From positions 1 through 48,707 of the forward strand of contig PWMQ01000099.1 of assembly GCA_003558125.1 (NCBI GenBank): a stretch of DNA of 48,707 bases, given 5' to 3'. The notes beneath the pieces were generated by a model. That model did not search any database and was not told the origin of the DNA. It saw only the letters and a list, made by a program, of their open reading frames with translations. A program made the position numbers and the translations under genes. Below are positions 16,176-24,586 of this stretch, one piece after another (the first letter of the stretch is position 1; each line of letters begins with the position of its first letter). Source of the DNA: Natronospira sp. (GTDB lineage: Bacteria; Pseudomonadota; Gammaproteobacteria; Natronospirales; Natronospiraceae).

Positions 16176-18422
16176 ATGTGGACGCCGTTTCGATCTGGGT
16201 TGGCCCTTTGCTTCCTGATGGCAGCCTCTGCCCTGTCCGCTCCGGTCGCCGCCGGACAGCCCTTGCAGCTCTCCACAGAGCAAGGCACCACGACCGAGAA
16301 CCGACTGCAATTCGAAGTCGAAGCGGAGGCCACCGCGACCTTTGAAGCGCAGCTGCAGCGGGCCAGAGAAGGGCATTTCACGCTTTCCGAGGAGGCCTCT
16401 CCTCATTTTGGCTACTCGGACGCCGCCATCTGGCTCTACCTGACGGTCCAGGCCCCCGAGCAAAGGACCGGGCTCTGGCTGCTGGAGATACAACACCCTC
16501 TACTGGGCAACGTCACGGTGGAAGCCCACCGGGAAGACGGCAGTGTGGAACGTTGGGAGGCCGGTCAACGTGTGCCCTTCGATCAATGGCCCATGGCACA
16601 TCGCAACGTTACCATCCCGCTGAATCTGGAGGCCGGCGAAGAAGTCGAACTGCTCTACCGGATCAGCAGCAACAGTTCCTTGCAGACGCCGCTGGTCGTC
16701 TGGCCGGAAGCCGCCTTCAATGAATCCGCTCAGCAAGCCAATCTTTGGCTCGGGCTGTTTTACGGAATCATTCTGGCACTCTTGCTGTATAACCTGTTGC
16801 TCTACTTCGGCCTGCGTGACCTCAACTATCTCTATTACGTCTCCTATGTGGGCCTGTACCTGCTTTCCCAACTGATACTCAACGGTCTGGCGTTCCAGCA
16901 CCTCTGGCCGAACGCGACCCAGTGGGCGGAGATATCCACGTCGGTGGTGGTGGCCCTGGCGTTTGCTGCCGCGGCACAGTTCTCCCGTTCATTCCTGCAG
17001 CTACCCAAGCGCATGCCCCGCTCCAACTATGTGGTACTGGGCCTGATAGCGGCCTTTGGTGTCGCGGTTCTCTGGGGGAGCCTGATCAGTCCACGGGGCG
17101 GCCTGCAGGTCACGGCATTGCTCTCGGTAATCAATACTTTCGCACTGGTTGCCATCGCCACCATATCCTTGCGGTCGGGCTTTCTCCAGGCACGCTATTT
17201 CCTCCTGGCCTGGACGATCTTCCTGGTGGGGACGGCCGTGTACGGCCTGCGTGCCATCGGCGTACTGCCCAATGTCTTCGTGACCGAGTTTGGTGTTCAG
17301 ATTGGTGCGGTCATTCAAATGTTGATGCTGTCCTTTGCCCTGGCCCATCGCATGCGGGTGACGGAATGGGAAAAAGCCCGGGTGGAACGGGAAGCCAAGG
17401 TCAACCTGGAAAGGCGGGTCAAGGAAAGGACTGCGGAGCTGGATAACGCACTGGGCGAATTGTCCAAGAGCAATCAACGGCTGGAGCATCGGACCTTGTT
17501 GTTCGAGACCCTGGTGGAGGTTAACCAGATGGCTCCCGGGATTCGCAACCCCGAGAGCCTGCTTGGGCAGACCTTGCCATTGCTGGCACGGGCCCTCCCC
17601 GACACCGGCCTAGCGGTTATCGCTCGTGTGCCCAAGGCGCCCACCGCAATTACTCAACTGCATTTCCATGATATTCCCCCCGCCGTTCAGAAACGTATCC
17701 TCACACTCCTGCGTGGAAAGCGCATCGACAGTGAGTTGCCAGTGAAGATGCCTGAGCTGGGCAATGGCTATCAGGGCCTGCTGATCACCATGACCAATCG
17801 GCTGCGGCAGCTGGAAGGCATGTTCATTCTGGTTCGGAAAGGTGCGGGCTTTCAGTCAGACGAACGGGAAGCAGGCGTCCTGTTTGCCGACCACCTGGGG
17901 GCTTCCATGGAAGCCGTACTGTTGCAACGCCGACTTGAAGCCAGGGCCGACACCGAGATCAGTACCGGCCTCTACAAGCGCAGCTATCTGGAAAAGATCC
18001 TTCATCGGGAAATCGAGCACCGCAAACAATATGATGTACTGGACTTTGGCTTTGTTTGCCTCCGCCTTCCAGAATTGGACGCGGTACGTGAGCAGCATGG
18101 CCCTCAAGCCGCCGAGCAGATGCTCAGTGCCGCGGCAAAACGCCTCAAGGAGGCTTGCCGCCCCGGTGATGAAGCCGGCCATTGGCGAGGAGATCAACTG
18201 GCCGTTGTCTGCCCGGGAAGCAAGACAGAGGATGTCCAGGCCCTGGCGGACAAGATTCGGCGAGAAATTGCCGGCAAGACGGTCAGCCTGTCCAGCCAGG
18301 ATGGACATATGATGGAGCAAAAGCTTGAACTGCAGATCGGTGCGGCCAGTTCCGAGGGGGGCAACCCGGAAGCGGTCTCCGAGGAAGCCGTCACGGCCAT
18401 GCGAAATTCAGACAAGGCCTGA
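16176..18422 (+). CDS. 7TMR-DISM sensor protein with degenerate GGDEF domain
   Basis: 748-aa protein. A signal peptide is followed by a periplasmic 7TMR-DISMED2-type sensor domain (about 30-180), seven membrane helices (about 188-392), a coiled coil (400-440), a GAF-like region (about 440-585) and a GGDEF fold (590-745). The active-site GGDEF is replaced by RGDQL at 671-675, so cyclase activity is not expected. The inhibitory site RPGD (662-665) stands exactly five residues before, as in active cyclases. The domain may therefore bind c-di-GMP as a receptor. GGGAGGAG precedes the ATG. The HD-GYP gene ends 196 bases upstream in the same direction. Confidence 0.9.
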   Translation: MWTPFRSGLALCFLMAASALSAPVAAGQPLQLSTEQGTTTENRLQFEVEAEATATFEAQLQRAREGHFTLSEEASPHFGYSDAAIWLYLTVQAPEQRTGLWLLEIQHPLLGNVTVEAHREDGSVERWEAGQRVPFDQWPMAHRNVTIPLNLEAGEEVELLYRISSNSSLQTPLVVWPEAAFNESAQQANLWLGLFYGIILALLLYNLLLYFGLRDLNYLYYVSYVGLYLLSQLILNGLAFQHLWPNATQWAEISTSVVVALAFAAAAQFSRSFLQLPKRMPRSNYVVLGLIAAFGVAVLWGSLISPRGGLQVTALLSVINTFALVAIATISLRSGFLQARYFLLAWTIFLVGTAVYGLRAIGVLPNVFVTEFGVQIGAVIQMLMLSFALAHRMRVTEWEKARVEREAKVNLERRVKERTAELDNALGELSKSNQRLEHRTLLFETLVEVNQMAPGIRNPESLLGQTLPLLARALPDTGLAVIARVPKAPTAITQLHFHDIPPAVQKRILTLLRGKRIDSELPVKMPELGNGYQGLLITMTNRLRQLEGMFILVRKGAGFQSDEREAGVLFADHLGASMEAVLLQRRLEARADTEISTGLYKRSYLEKILHREIEHRKQYDVLDFGFVCLRLPELDAVREQHGPQAAEQMLSAAAKRLKEACRPGDEAGHWRGDQLAVVCPGSKTEDVQALADKIRREIAGKTVSLSSQDGHMMEQKLELQIGAASSEGGNPEAVSEEAVTAMRNSDKA

Positions 18423-18476
18423 GCGATGGGGAAAACGACTCCAGTGGCATCTACTGCACGTTCTTAAACCGGCCTC

Positions 18477-18512
18477 AGGGAAGCTCTGATCGAAATTGAT
18501 CAGAGCTTCCCT
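18477..18512. repeat. Perfect 15-bp palindrome between convergent genes
   Basis: AGGGAAGCTCTGATC pairs exactly with GATCAGAGCTTCCCT across a six-base spacer (GAAATT). The arm shares GGAAnCTCTGATC with the starts of the repeats at 2341 and 13722. The right arm overlaps the stop codon of the DUF5916 gene on the minus strand. It may be two facing ends of the same element family and could also serve as a terminator for both convergent genes. Confidence 0.75.
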
Positions 18513-20748
18513 AGATCTGCCAGGCGTAGCTCATCTTTATAAACAGCCGCCTGCCCTCAAGCTCCATTTCATTGCGGCTTTCGCCCCCTCGCAGGTCAGA
18601 GTAGCCGGCGATGAACTCGGTTCTCGGGTCCAGGCGCCAAGTGAATGTAGCCTGGTTGGCCCAGCTGTATTGATCGCGACCCTGTCCATCGGGGTACAGA
18701 TCACTATTACGCTCGATATCAACCAACTGGGAAATCAGACGAACATGACTGCGCAGGCCGAGAAACCAGGCGGCACGCAGCTCCTTGGTGGTCGCGGTAA
18801 ACAGGCGGCCCGCTGACAGATCCAGAGACTCTCGCTGGTAGCGAAGGTCCACCTCCAGATGGCGACCGATGTCTGCGGTGAGAGAGGGCGCGAAGCGAGT
18901 GGACTCGCCACTGCGCAAGCCAACAAAATCGATCTGGTCGCCGCTTTCCGCCTCGGCAGACAGCTGCAGTCCCCGGACCGGCTCGACCTGGACGCGCCCG
19001 AATCGGCGGCTGCCATCGAACCGTTCACCGGCATGCCACTGTTCGTATTGCCACGCTGACAGGGTGAGACGGGATTGCCAGCGACCTCGCAATGAAAGCT
19101 GGGCTTCGTCCTGGCGCAGCAACGGCTGCCCGTCAGCGCTGGTATCGCTGCGCCGATGCTCCAAACGAAAATCCGCCTCGTCCAGCAAGGCGTCACCGCT
19201 GCCATACCAACGGCTGCCCGCCCAGGCGGTGTTCTGTTCGAAGCCACTCTGAGGCATGAAGCCCAGGTCAGCGCGGAATCCTGGCTCGCGGTGATCATGG
19301 CTGCCACCCAGGTACCAGTTCCTGCGCTCATGCTGATAGCGAACAAAGCGGGCATCGCCCTCTTCTCGAGGAGAGGCCGACTGGGGCTCCAATCGATCCC
19401 GGGTCTCGCTGCGGGACCACTGATAGCGCACGGTGTCATAACGACTCGGCCGCAGCAGGCCATCTACACTCAGCACAGAGTTCTCGTAATCCTCCGCGGA
19501 ACGATGAGTCAGCAACATGCCGAGACCTGCGTTTTCCATCACATCCCGCCGCAAGCGCAGGGCGGTGGATTCGCTGGGCAGGTCTTTCCTCAGGAATTCC
19601 GCCGACTCCGGCCCCGGCCGTATCAGGTTCAGTTGGCGGTCCCGAACATGAAAGAAACCCACGGCCTGGGCGCCCAGTTGCCCGGCCAGCTTGATGCCGT
19701 CAGACGGCTCCACCAGGTTGCGGGTCTGGACCGACTCCATGGGTGTCTGAAACAGGTCCGCGGATTCCTGAAAGAATGGTCGGCGCTCCTGGCGCTGTAC
19801 CCCGAAGGGCTGATTGATGTCCAGCTCCAGAGGGTCTGCCGCCACTTGCGAGAAATCCGGGTTGACGGTGCCGGTCAGGGTAAGACTGGGGGTCAGGGCC
19901 CATTGCACCGTTGCACCCAGATTGCTGTCCCGTTCCGTCTCCCTGCCTTCGCCATCGGCACGTGGAAACTCCCGCTGCCCAAGGGAGACCTCGGGGGTAA
20001 ACTCCAGACTTCGGCCCGCTTTGACGCCGGCAAAACCGTCAACCCGTTGCACCTGACACAGGTAACAGTCCTGCCCTCGTTCCAATGGACTTAGGGCAAA
20101 ACGACGGCTGTAGTCGCGCGGATAGAAACGGACCAGGTCCAGACCCCAGGTCATGATGTCCTCACTGGCGGGGAAACGCAGGCTACTGAAGGGGATGGCA
20201 ATCTCCACCTCATAGCCGTAATCGGTCAAACGTCCAGCGGATTCCCAGATAAACTCAAAGCTACTGTCTTCGGTGCCAGCCAGCTCGTTGATAAAAAGGT
20301 CGGACTGAACACCGAGCGGATTGACAAAAAATTGATAGCCCCGCCGTTGCCCGTCATAGGGGTCCAGTGTCAGTGAAACCAGGTCATTGCCGAAAATATC
20401 GTCTCGAGCGCGATAGTAGGCACGAATGCGCTCCGGTGCCGGATCATAGGCCCTGAAGCCCACATACAGGTGGGTGTCACTGTAAATCAGCAGGGCCTCG
20501 GTGCGTACGGGCGCCGATATGTTCTCGCCGGGCCGGGTTTCATAGGGCAGTTCCATCACCAGGGCCCGGTCCCAGACAGACTCATCCAGATGCCCGTCCA
20601 CGGTGATGGTTTCATCGGTGTGAGGGACCTGCGGCCGCTCAGCGAAGACCGGCTGGCTCACGAGGGTGGCCAGAAATCCCAGGATCGGGAGAAAAAATGC
20701 CCTAGCGGGCCTGGCAAGGGCGGGCAAAGCGGCAGCCTGAGAGGACAC
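18511..20748 (-). CDS. DUF5916 outer-membrane protein with CBM9-like N-terminal domain
   Basis: 745-aa secreted protein. The signal peptide ends near ...SQPVFA. A family-9 carbohydrate-binding-like domain follows (DETITVDGHLDESVWDRA, YSDTHLYVGFRAYDP, RRGYQFFVNPLGVQSD, YEVEIAIPFSSLRFP), then a long DUF5916 region likely to form a beta barrel, ending in short alternating strands (MELEGRRLFIKMSYAW). The family is common in proteolytic and marine Gammaproteobacteria and Bacteroidetes; its function is unknown. GTG 20748 is chosen because AGGAGG lies five bases before it. It is divergent from bacterioferritin. Confidence 0.88.
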   Translation of the reverse strand: MSSQAAALPALARPARAFFLPILGFLATLVSQPVFAERPQVPHTDETITVDGHLDESVWDRALVMELPYETRPGENISAPVRTEALLIYSDTHLYVGFRAYDPAPERIRAYYRARDDIFGNDLVSLTLDPYDGQRRGYQFFVNPLGVQSDLFINELAGTEDSSFEFIWESAGRLTDYGYEVEIAIPFSSLRFPASEDIMTWGLDLVRFYPRDYSRRFALSPLERGQDCYLCQVQRVDGFAGVKAGRSLEFTPEVSLGQREFPRADGEGRETERDSNLGATVQWALTPSLTLTGTVNPDFSQVAADPLELDINQPFGVQRQERRPFFQESADLFQTPMESVQTRNLVEPSDGIKLAGQLGAQAVGFFHVRDRQLNLIRPGPESAEFLRKDLPSESTALRLRRDVMENAGLGMLLTHRSAEDYENSVLSVDGLLRPSRYDTVRYQWSRSETRDRLEPQSASPREEGDARFVRYQHERRNWYLGGSHDHREPGFRADLGFMPQSGFEQNTAWAGSRWYGSGDALLDEADFRLEHRRSDTSADGQPLLRQDEAQLSLRGRWQSRLTLSAWQYEQWHAGERFDGSRRFGRVQVEPVRGLQLSAEAESGDQIDFVGLRSGESTRFAPSLTADIGRHLEVDLRYQRESLDLSAGRLFTATTKELRAAWFLGLRSHVRLISQLVDIERNSDLYPDGQGRDQYSWANQATFTWRLDPRTEFIAGYSDLRGGESRNEMELEGRRLFIKMSYAWQI

Positions 20749-20933
20749 GTGGCCTCCTGCAACGATGAAATGGGAGTCGGGGGGCGGGGACCTTACCCCC
20801 CGTCTGTGACCGAGGCAAGTGCTCGGGGTTCCCTCCCGCTGACGGACCGGGCCGACGAGGCATCTTGGCGGTGAGAGGCCAAAGGGAGTAGCATCAGTGG
20901 AGATGCAAACACCCTGCCCCGGAGGAGGCTGAT

Positions 20934-21407
20934 ATGAAAGGTGATGATGGCGTGCTGGAATTTCTCAACCGTGCCCTTCGCAGTGAGCTCACGGCCATCA
21001 ACCAGTATGTTCTCCATGCCCATCTGCTCGAGGACTGGGGCCTGGAACGGCTTTATCGCATTGGTTTTGCCCATGCCAAGGATGAGATGCATCACGCTGA
21101 AACCCTGATCAAGCGCATCCTCTTTCTGGAAGGGCACCCTGAGATGCAACAACTCGACGATCTCATGATCGGGCGGGACGTGAAAGGCATTCTTGGTAAT
21201 GACTTGAAGGCCGAGGAAGCTGCGATCAAGCTCTACCGGGAAGCCGCTGCCTATTGTGAGAAGGTCCAGGATTACACCACCCGGGACTTGTTCACCCATC
21301 TCATTGCCGATGAAGAAAAACATTACGATTTCCTGGGGACCGAGCTGGATCTGATCGAAAAGATGGGCCTGGAAAACTATTGCCAGTCTCAGGCAAGTTC
21401 GGAGTAG
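20934..21407 (+). CDS. bfr: Bacterioferritin
   Basis: 157-aa heme-containing iron-storage protein, colinear with E. coli Bfr. All ferroxidase-centre residues are present: Glu18, Glu51, His54, Glu94, Glu127 and His130. Met52, the heme ligand at the subunit interface, is kept (KDEMHHAE). The protein is expected to form a 24-subunit shell that oxidises and stores iron. GGAGGAGG precedes the ATG. No bfd gene is adjacent; the neighbour upstream is a divergent DUF5916 gene. Confidence 0.97.
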   Translation: MKGDDGVLEFLNRALRSELTAINQYVLHAHLLEDWGLERLYRIGFAHAKDEMHHAETLIKRILFLEGHPEMQQLDDLMIGRDVKGILGNDLKAEEAAIKLYREAAAYCEKVQDYTTRDLFTHLIADEEKHYDFLGTELDLIEKMGLENYCQSQASSE

Positions 21408-21420
21408 CCCGTCCCGCCTC

Positions 21421-21445
21421 CCGGCCCGGGAACCCCCCGGGCCGG
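21421..21445 (+). terminator. GC-rich hairpin after bfr
   Basis: CCGGCCCGGG pairs exactly with CCCGGGCCGG around a five-base loop, 14 bases after the bfr stop. There is no T run, so termination strength is uncertain. Confidence 0.55.
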
Positions 21446-21532
21446 ATAAGGTCTCATTCATTTATCGTCATTTCGTCATTGCCGCGCCCCGGCCGTGGGC
21501 GCTAGTGTCTGACTTCAGCCCAAGGAACCTGT

Positions 21533-23971
21533 ATGTCACGCTCAGGCCCTTCGCTCTCAACTCCGTTCCTGCCCCTTGCCTTGCTGGTCTCAAGCCTGCT
21601 GGCGGTCAGTGCCCATGCTGAGGGCCCTATCATCCAGCCCGGCGCACCGGGAGAGGCCAGCCGGACCATCAGTGCCGAGGAAGCCTCAAGGCTCGCTGGC
21701 ATTCAGTATTCGGAAGCCGATATCCGCTTCATGCAGGACATGATTTCGCATCATTGGCAAGCGGTGGAGATGTCGGAACTGGCTCCGGAACGCAGCCAGC
21801 GCGACGGGATCAAGGACCTGGCAAGCCGTATCCTGGCTTCACAAAGCGATGAAATCGAGTTCATGCAGTCCTGGCTGGCCGAACGGGAAGAATCCTGGCC
21901 GTCACGCAGGGACCACCATGACATGGATGAGCACCATGATCACCATCACGACATGGCGGGCATGGCATCGCCGGAAGAAATGGCCAAACTGGAAGGATCC
22001 CGGGGCAATGACTTCGACAGACTTTTCCTGGAGCTGATGATCACCCACCACGAGGGCGCTCTGGAGATGGTCAACGATCTGCTGTCCCAGTCCGGGACCG
22101 CCCAGGACCCCGAACTGCTGCAGTTCACCATAGACGTCGTCAATGATCAGGATGCGGAAATCACGCGTATGACCCAGCTCCTCGCGGAGTTGGATCCGGA
22201 TCCGCGAGTGGGATTGGCCGCGGGCTTCCACGATGCCGAGCAGGCGGCCTGGAATATGGAGTTGCTGGCCACAGTGCCTCGCCCGCCAGGCTTTCATGTC
22301 CCGGGCAACCCCGCCGGGCTCCCACTGAGTCGCCTGAGAGAGAAAGCCGGCGAAGAAGTCGATGAACTGGATGAACGTCTGGAACGGCGCCAGCCTTTGT
22401 TGAGCTTTGTCAATTCCGACATCGCCTTCGCCGGAGATAAAGTGATTGCCGGCAGTTTCCACGGCTTCAATATCTATGACACCGCTAACGAGGGCAAACC
22501 GGAATTGATCACTTCCGTAGTCTGCCCCGGCGGGCAGGGCGACGTCTCTGTTGCCGGCGACCTCTTGTTCATGTCGGTGGAGCAACCCCGCGCCCGGCTG
22601 GACTGCGGTCTTCAGGGCGTCGCGGACTCGGTAAGCGATGAACGATTCAGAGGTATTCGGGTTTTTGACATCAGTGATATCCGCCAACCTCAACAGGTGG
22701 CTGCCGTTCAGACCTGCCGGGGCTCACATACCCACACCATTGTCCCCGGCCCCGACGAGGGCCGCATCATCATTTACAACTCCGCCACCAGCTTCGTGCG
22801 CGATGACGAAGAGCTGGCCGGCTGCTCCGATCAGCCGCCGGAAGAGGATGGCAAGACGGCCCTGTATCGGATCGATATCATCGAAGTCCCGGTGGACAGC
22901 CCGGAGGATGCACGGATCGTCAACAGTCCCTTCGTCTTTGCCGACGAGGAGACCGGTGACCCTGATGGCCTCTGGGCCGGTGGTGACCATGGAGACGGGA
23001 CCCAGCGCACCCGGGCCACCGACCACTGTCATGACATCACGGTCTTCCCCGAATTGAATCTTGCCGCCGGCGCCTGTTCCGGCAACGGCATCCTGTTTGA
23101 TATCTCCGACCCACTCAATCCGGAACGGATTGACGAGGTCACCGACCCGAGCTTTGCCTACTGGCACTCGTCGACCTTCAGCAACGAGGGCGACAAGGTG
23201 ATCTTTACCGACGAGTGGGGCGGCGGGACCCGCCCCCGCTGCCGAGCCTCCGATCCCTTGGAGTGGGGCGCCAACGCCATCTATGAAATCGTTGACGGCA
23301 AGCTGGAATTCCGGAGCTACTACAAGATGCCGGCGCCACAGACCGAGCAGGAAAACTGCGTCGCCCACAACGGCTCCATCATCCCGGTACCGGGCCGGGA
23401 CATCTTCGTTCAGGCCTGGTATCAGGGCGGGATCTCCATCAAGGACTTCACCGATCCATCCAATGCAGAGGAAATTGCCTTTTTTGCCCGTGGACCCATC
23501 GATGAGGAGGCACTTGTGGCGGGGGGCTTCTGGTCAGCCTATTGGCACCAGGGTCGTATCTATGCCACCGAACTGGCGCGCGGCATGGATGTGTTTGCCC
23601 TGACCGCAGGCGAGGTGCTGAGCGAAAACGAGATTGCCGCGGCAAAGCTCGCCGGCGACCGGGTATTCAATCCCCAGACCCAACACCAGATCGAATGGCC
23701 CGCCAAACCGGTGGTCGCACTGGCTTATCTGGATCAACTCGAACGGGACCAGAGCCTGGAAAGCGAACAGATTGAAACCCTGCGTGCCTCTATCAATCGA
23801 GCGGGGACCCTCCTGGACAATGGGGAGAGGGACCGCAGCCTGTCTCGCGAGCTTCGCCGAGAAGCACGTGTCCTCTCCCGCAGCGGCCGTGATGCGGAGG
23901 ATCTGACTGCTCGTCGATTGGAGGGATTGGCAGACACCCTGTCCGGCCTGGCAGGTAGAGTCCGGAGATAG
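21533..23971 (+). CDS. Secreted DUF305 protein fused to LVIVD-like propeller, His-rich
   Basis: 812-aa exported protein. After the signal peptide (about 1-29) comes a DUF305 domain (55-220) with its paired motifs FMQDMISHHWQAVEMSELA and LELMITHHEGALEMVNDLL. A His/Asp/Met-rich linker at 126-145 splits the domain. Residues about 260-690 form an LVIVD-like beta-propeller (GIRVFDISDIRQPQ, NGILFDISDPLNPERI, GISIKDFTDPSNAEEI) with several Cys and His residues. The C-terminal 100 residues are helical and charged. DUF305 proteins have been linked to metal handling; copper or another metal is plausible for the His/Met motifs (inference). AAGGAA precedes the ATG. Confidence 0.85.
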   Translation: MSRSGPSLSTPFLPLALLVSSLLAVSAHAEGPIIQPGAPGEASRTISAEEASRLAGIQYSEADIRFMQDMISHHWQAVEMSELAPERSQRDGIKDLASRILASQSDEIEFMQSWLAEREESWPSRRDHHDMDEHHDHHHDMAGMASPEEMAKLEGSRGNDFDRLFLELMITHHEGALEMVNDLLSQSGTAQDPELLQFTIDVVNDQDAEITRMTQLLAELDPDPRVGLAAGFHDAEQAAWNMELLATVPRPPGFHVPGNPAGLPLSRLREKAGEEVDELDERLERRQPLLSFVNSDIAFAGDKVIAGSFHGFNIYDTANEGKPELITSVVCPGGQGDVSVAGDLLFMSVEQPRARLDCGLQGVADSVSDERFRGIRVFDISDIRQPQQVAAVQTCRGSHTHTIVPGPDEGRIIIYNSATSFVRDDEELAGCSDQPPEEDGKTALYRIDIIEVPVDSPEDARIVNSPFVFADEETGDPDGLWAGGDHGDGTQRTRATDHCHDITVFPELNLAAGACSGNGILFDISDPLNPERIDEVTDPSFAYWHSSTFSNEGDKVIFTDEWGGGTRPRCRASDPLEWGANAIYEIVDGKLEFRSYYKMPAPQTEQENCVAHNGSIIPVPGRDIFVQAWYQGGISIKDFTDPSNAEEIAFFARGPIDEEALVAGGFWSAYWHQGRIYATELARGMDVFALTAGEVLSENEIAAAKLAGDRVFNPQTQHQIEWPAKPVVALAYLDQLERDQSLESEQIETLRASINRAGTLLDNGERDRSLSRELRREARVLSRSGRDAEDLTARRLEGLADTLSGLAGRVRR

Positions 23972-24013
23972 GTATAAAGCAGCCACGAGTCAGTAAGAGC
24001 TCACCATAAATAA

Positions 24014-24052
24014 AGAGCCGCCCGAAGCCAGTGCTTCGGGCGGCTCTTTTTT
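24014..24052. terminator. Strong bidirectional intrinsic terminator
   Basis: AGAGCCGCCCGAAG pairs perfectly with CTTCGGGCGGCTCT around a six-base loop and is followed by TTTTTT. An A/T-rich left flank makes it usable from the other side too. It lies between convergent genes. Confidence 0.92.
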
Positions 24053-24100
24053 GACGGCACCGATCAGAATCGAAGGGCTTAATATGGCTTCCCGGATTAC

Positions 24101-24349
24101 TCACCAATAGAAATTGATTTGCAAGCTGCTATCACCGGCGATGAATCCCGAATCTGTCTCACCATCGAAGTCACGACGGCTGTAAACCATACCTGCCTGG
24201 GCACTCAGTGTCATGGGACCCATCACCCGATACTCGAGACCAAACCATCCACCCCGTTGAACAGCATTGACTTCCAGGGATCCAGCCTCCAGAGCGGCCC
24301 CCACCAGCATGACGCTGGCGAACAAAACAGAACGACAAAGATTCTTCAT
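24101..24349 (-). CDS. Small exported beta-rich protein, outer-membrane type
   Basis: 82-aa protein with a clear signal peptide (MKNLCRSVLFASVMLVGAALEA). The remaining 60 residues form about four amphipathic strands (SLEVNAVQRGGWFGLEYRV, MTLSAQAGMVYSR, FIAGDSSLQINFYW) and end in an aromatic residue, as outer-membrane barrel proteins do. It is too short for a complete barrel by itself. It could oligomerise or be the shortened remains of a larger protein. GGGGGATAGCTG precedes the ATG. No family recognised. Confidence 0.6.
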   Translation of the reverse strand: MKNLCRSVLFASVMLVGAALEAGSLEVNAVQRGGWFGLEYRVMGPMTLSAQAGMVYSRRDFDGETDSGFIAGDSSLQINFYW

Positions 24350-24518
24350 CAGCTATCCCCCTTTTGAATAGCATGAAGCGCGGGAGTTTAATCCTGCCAT
24401 TTGGCTTGTCAAGCTTCTGCTTACTAGGTAGCCACAACCTTTCCAATGATCGTCATCGGCAGTTGCTTCTCATGGCCAATATCGTCAAATGCTCAGAAAG
24501 GGACTTGAACTTGCAGTC

Positions 24519-24560
24519 AAAAAAAAGCCGTGCATTGCCTCGGACTGGGGCAATGCACGG
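24519..24560 (-). terminator. Intrinsic terminator of the isocitrate dehydrogenase gene
   Basis: CCGTGCATTGCC pairs with GGCAATGCACGG; on the minus strand the hairpin is followed by a run of T. It lies 27 bases beyond the stop codon. Confidence 0.92.
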
Positions 24561-24586
24561 CGATTAACACTTACCTATTGGGCGAC

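Noticed and set aside
20790-20812. GGT-N7-GGGGGGT before the DUF5916 gene as a further copy of the element
   Set aside because: The arm does not pair with the G run and the GTGG end is missing; it is probably general G-richness.
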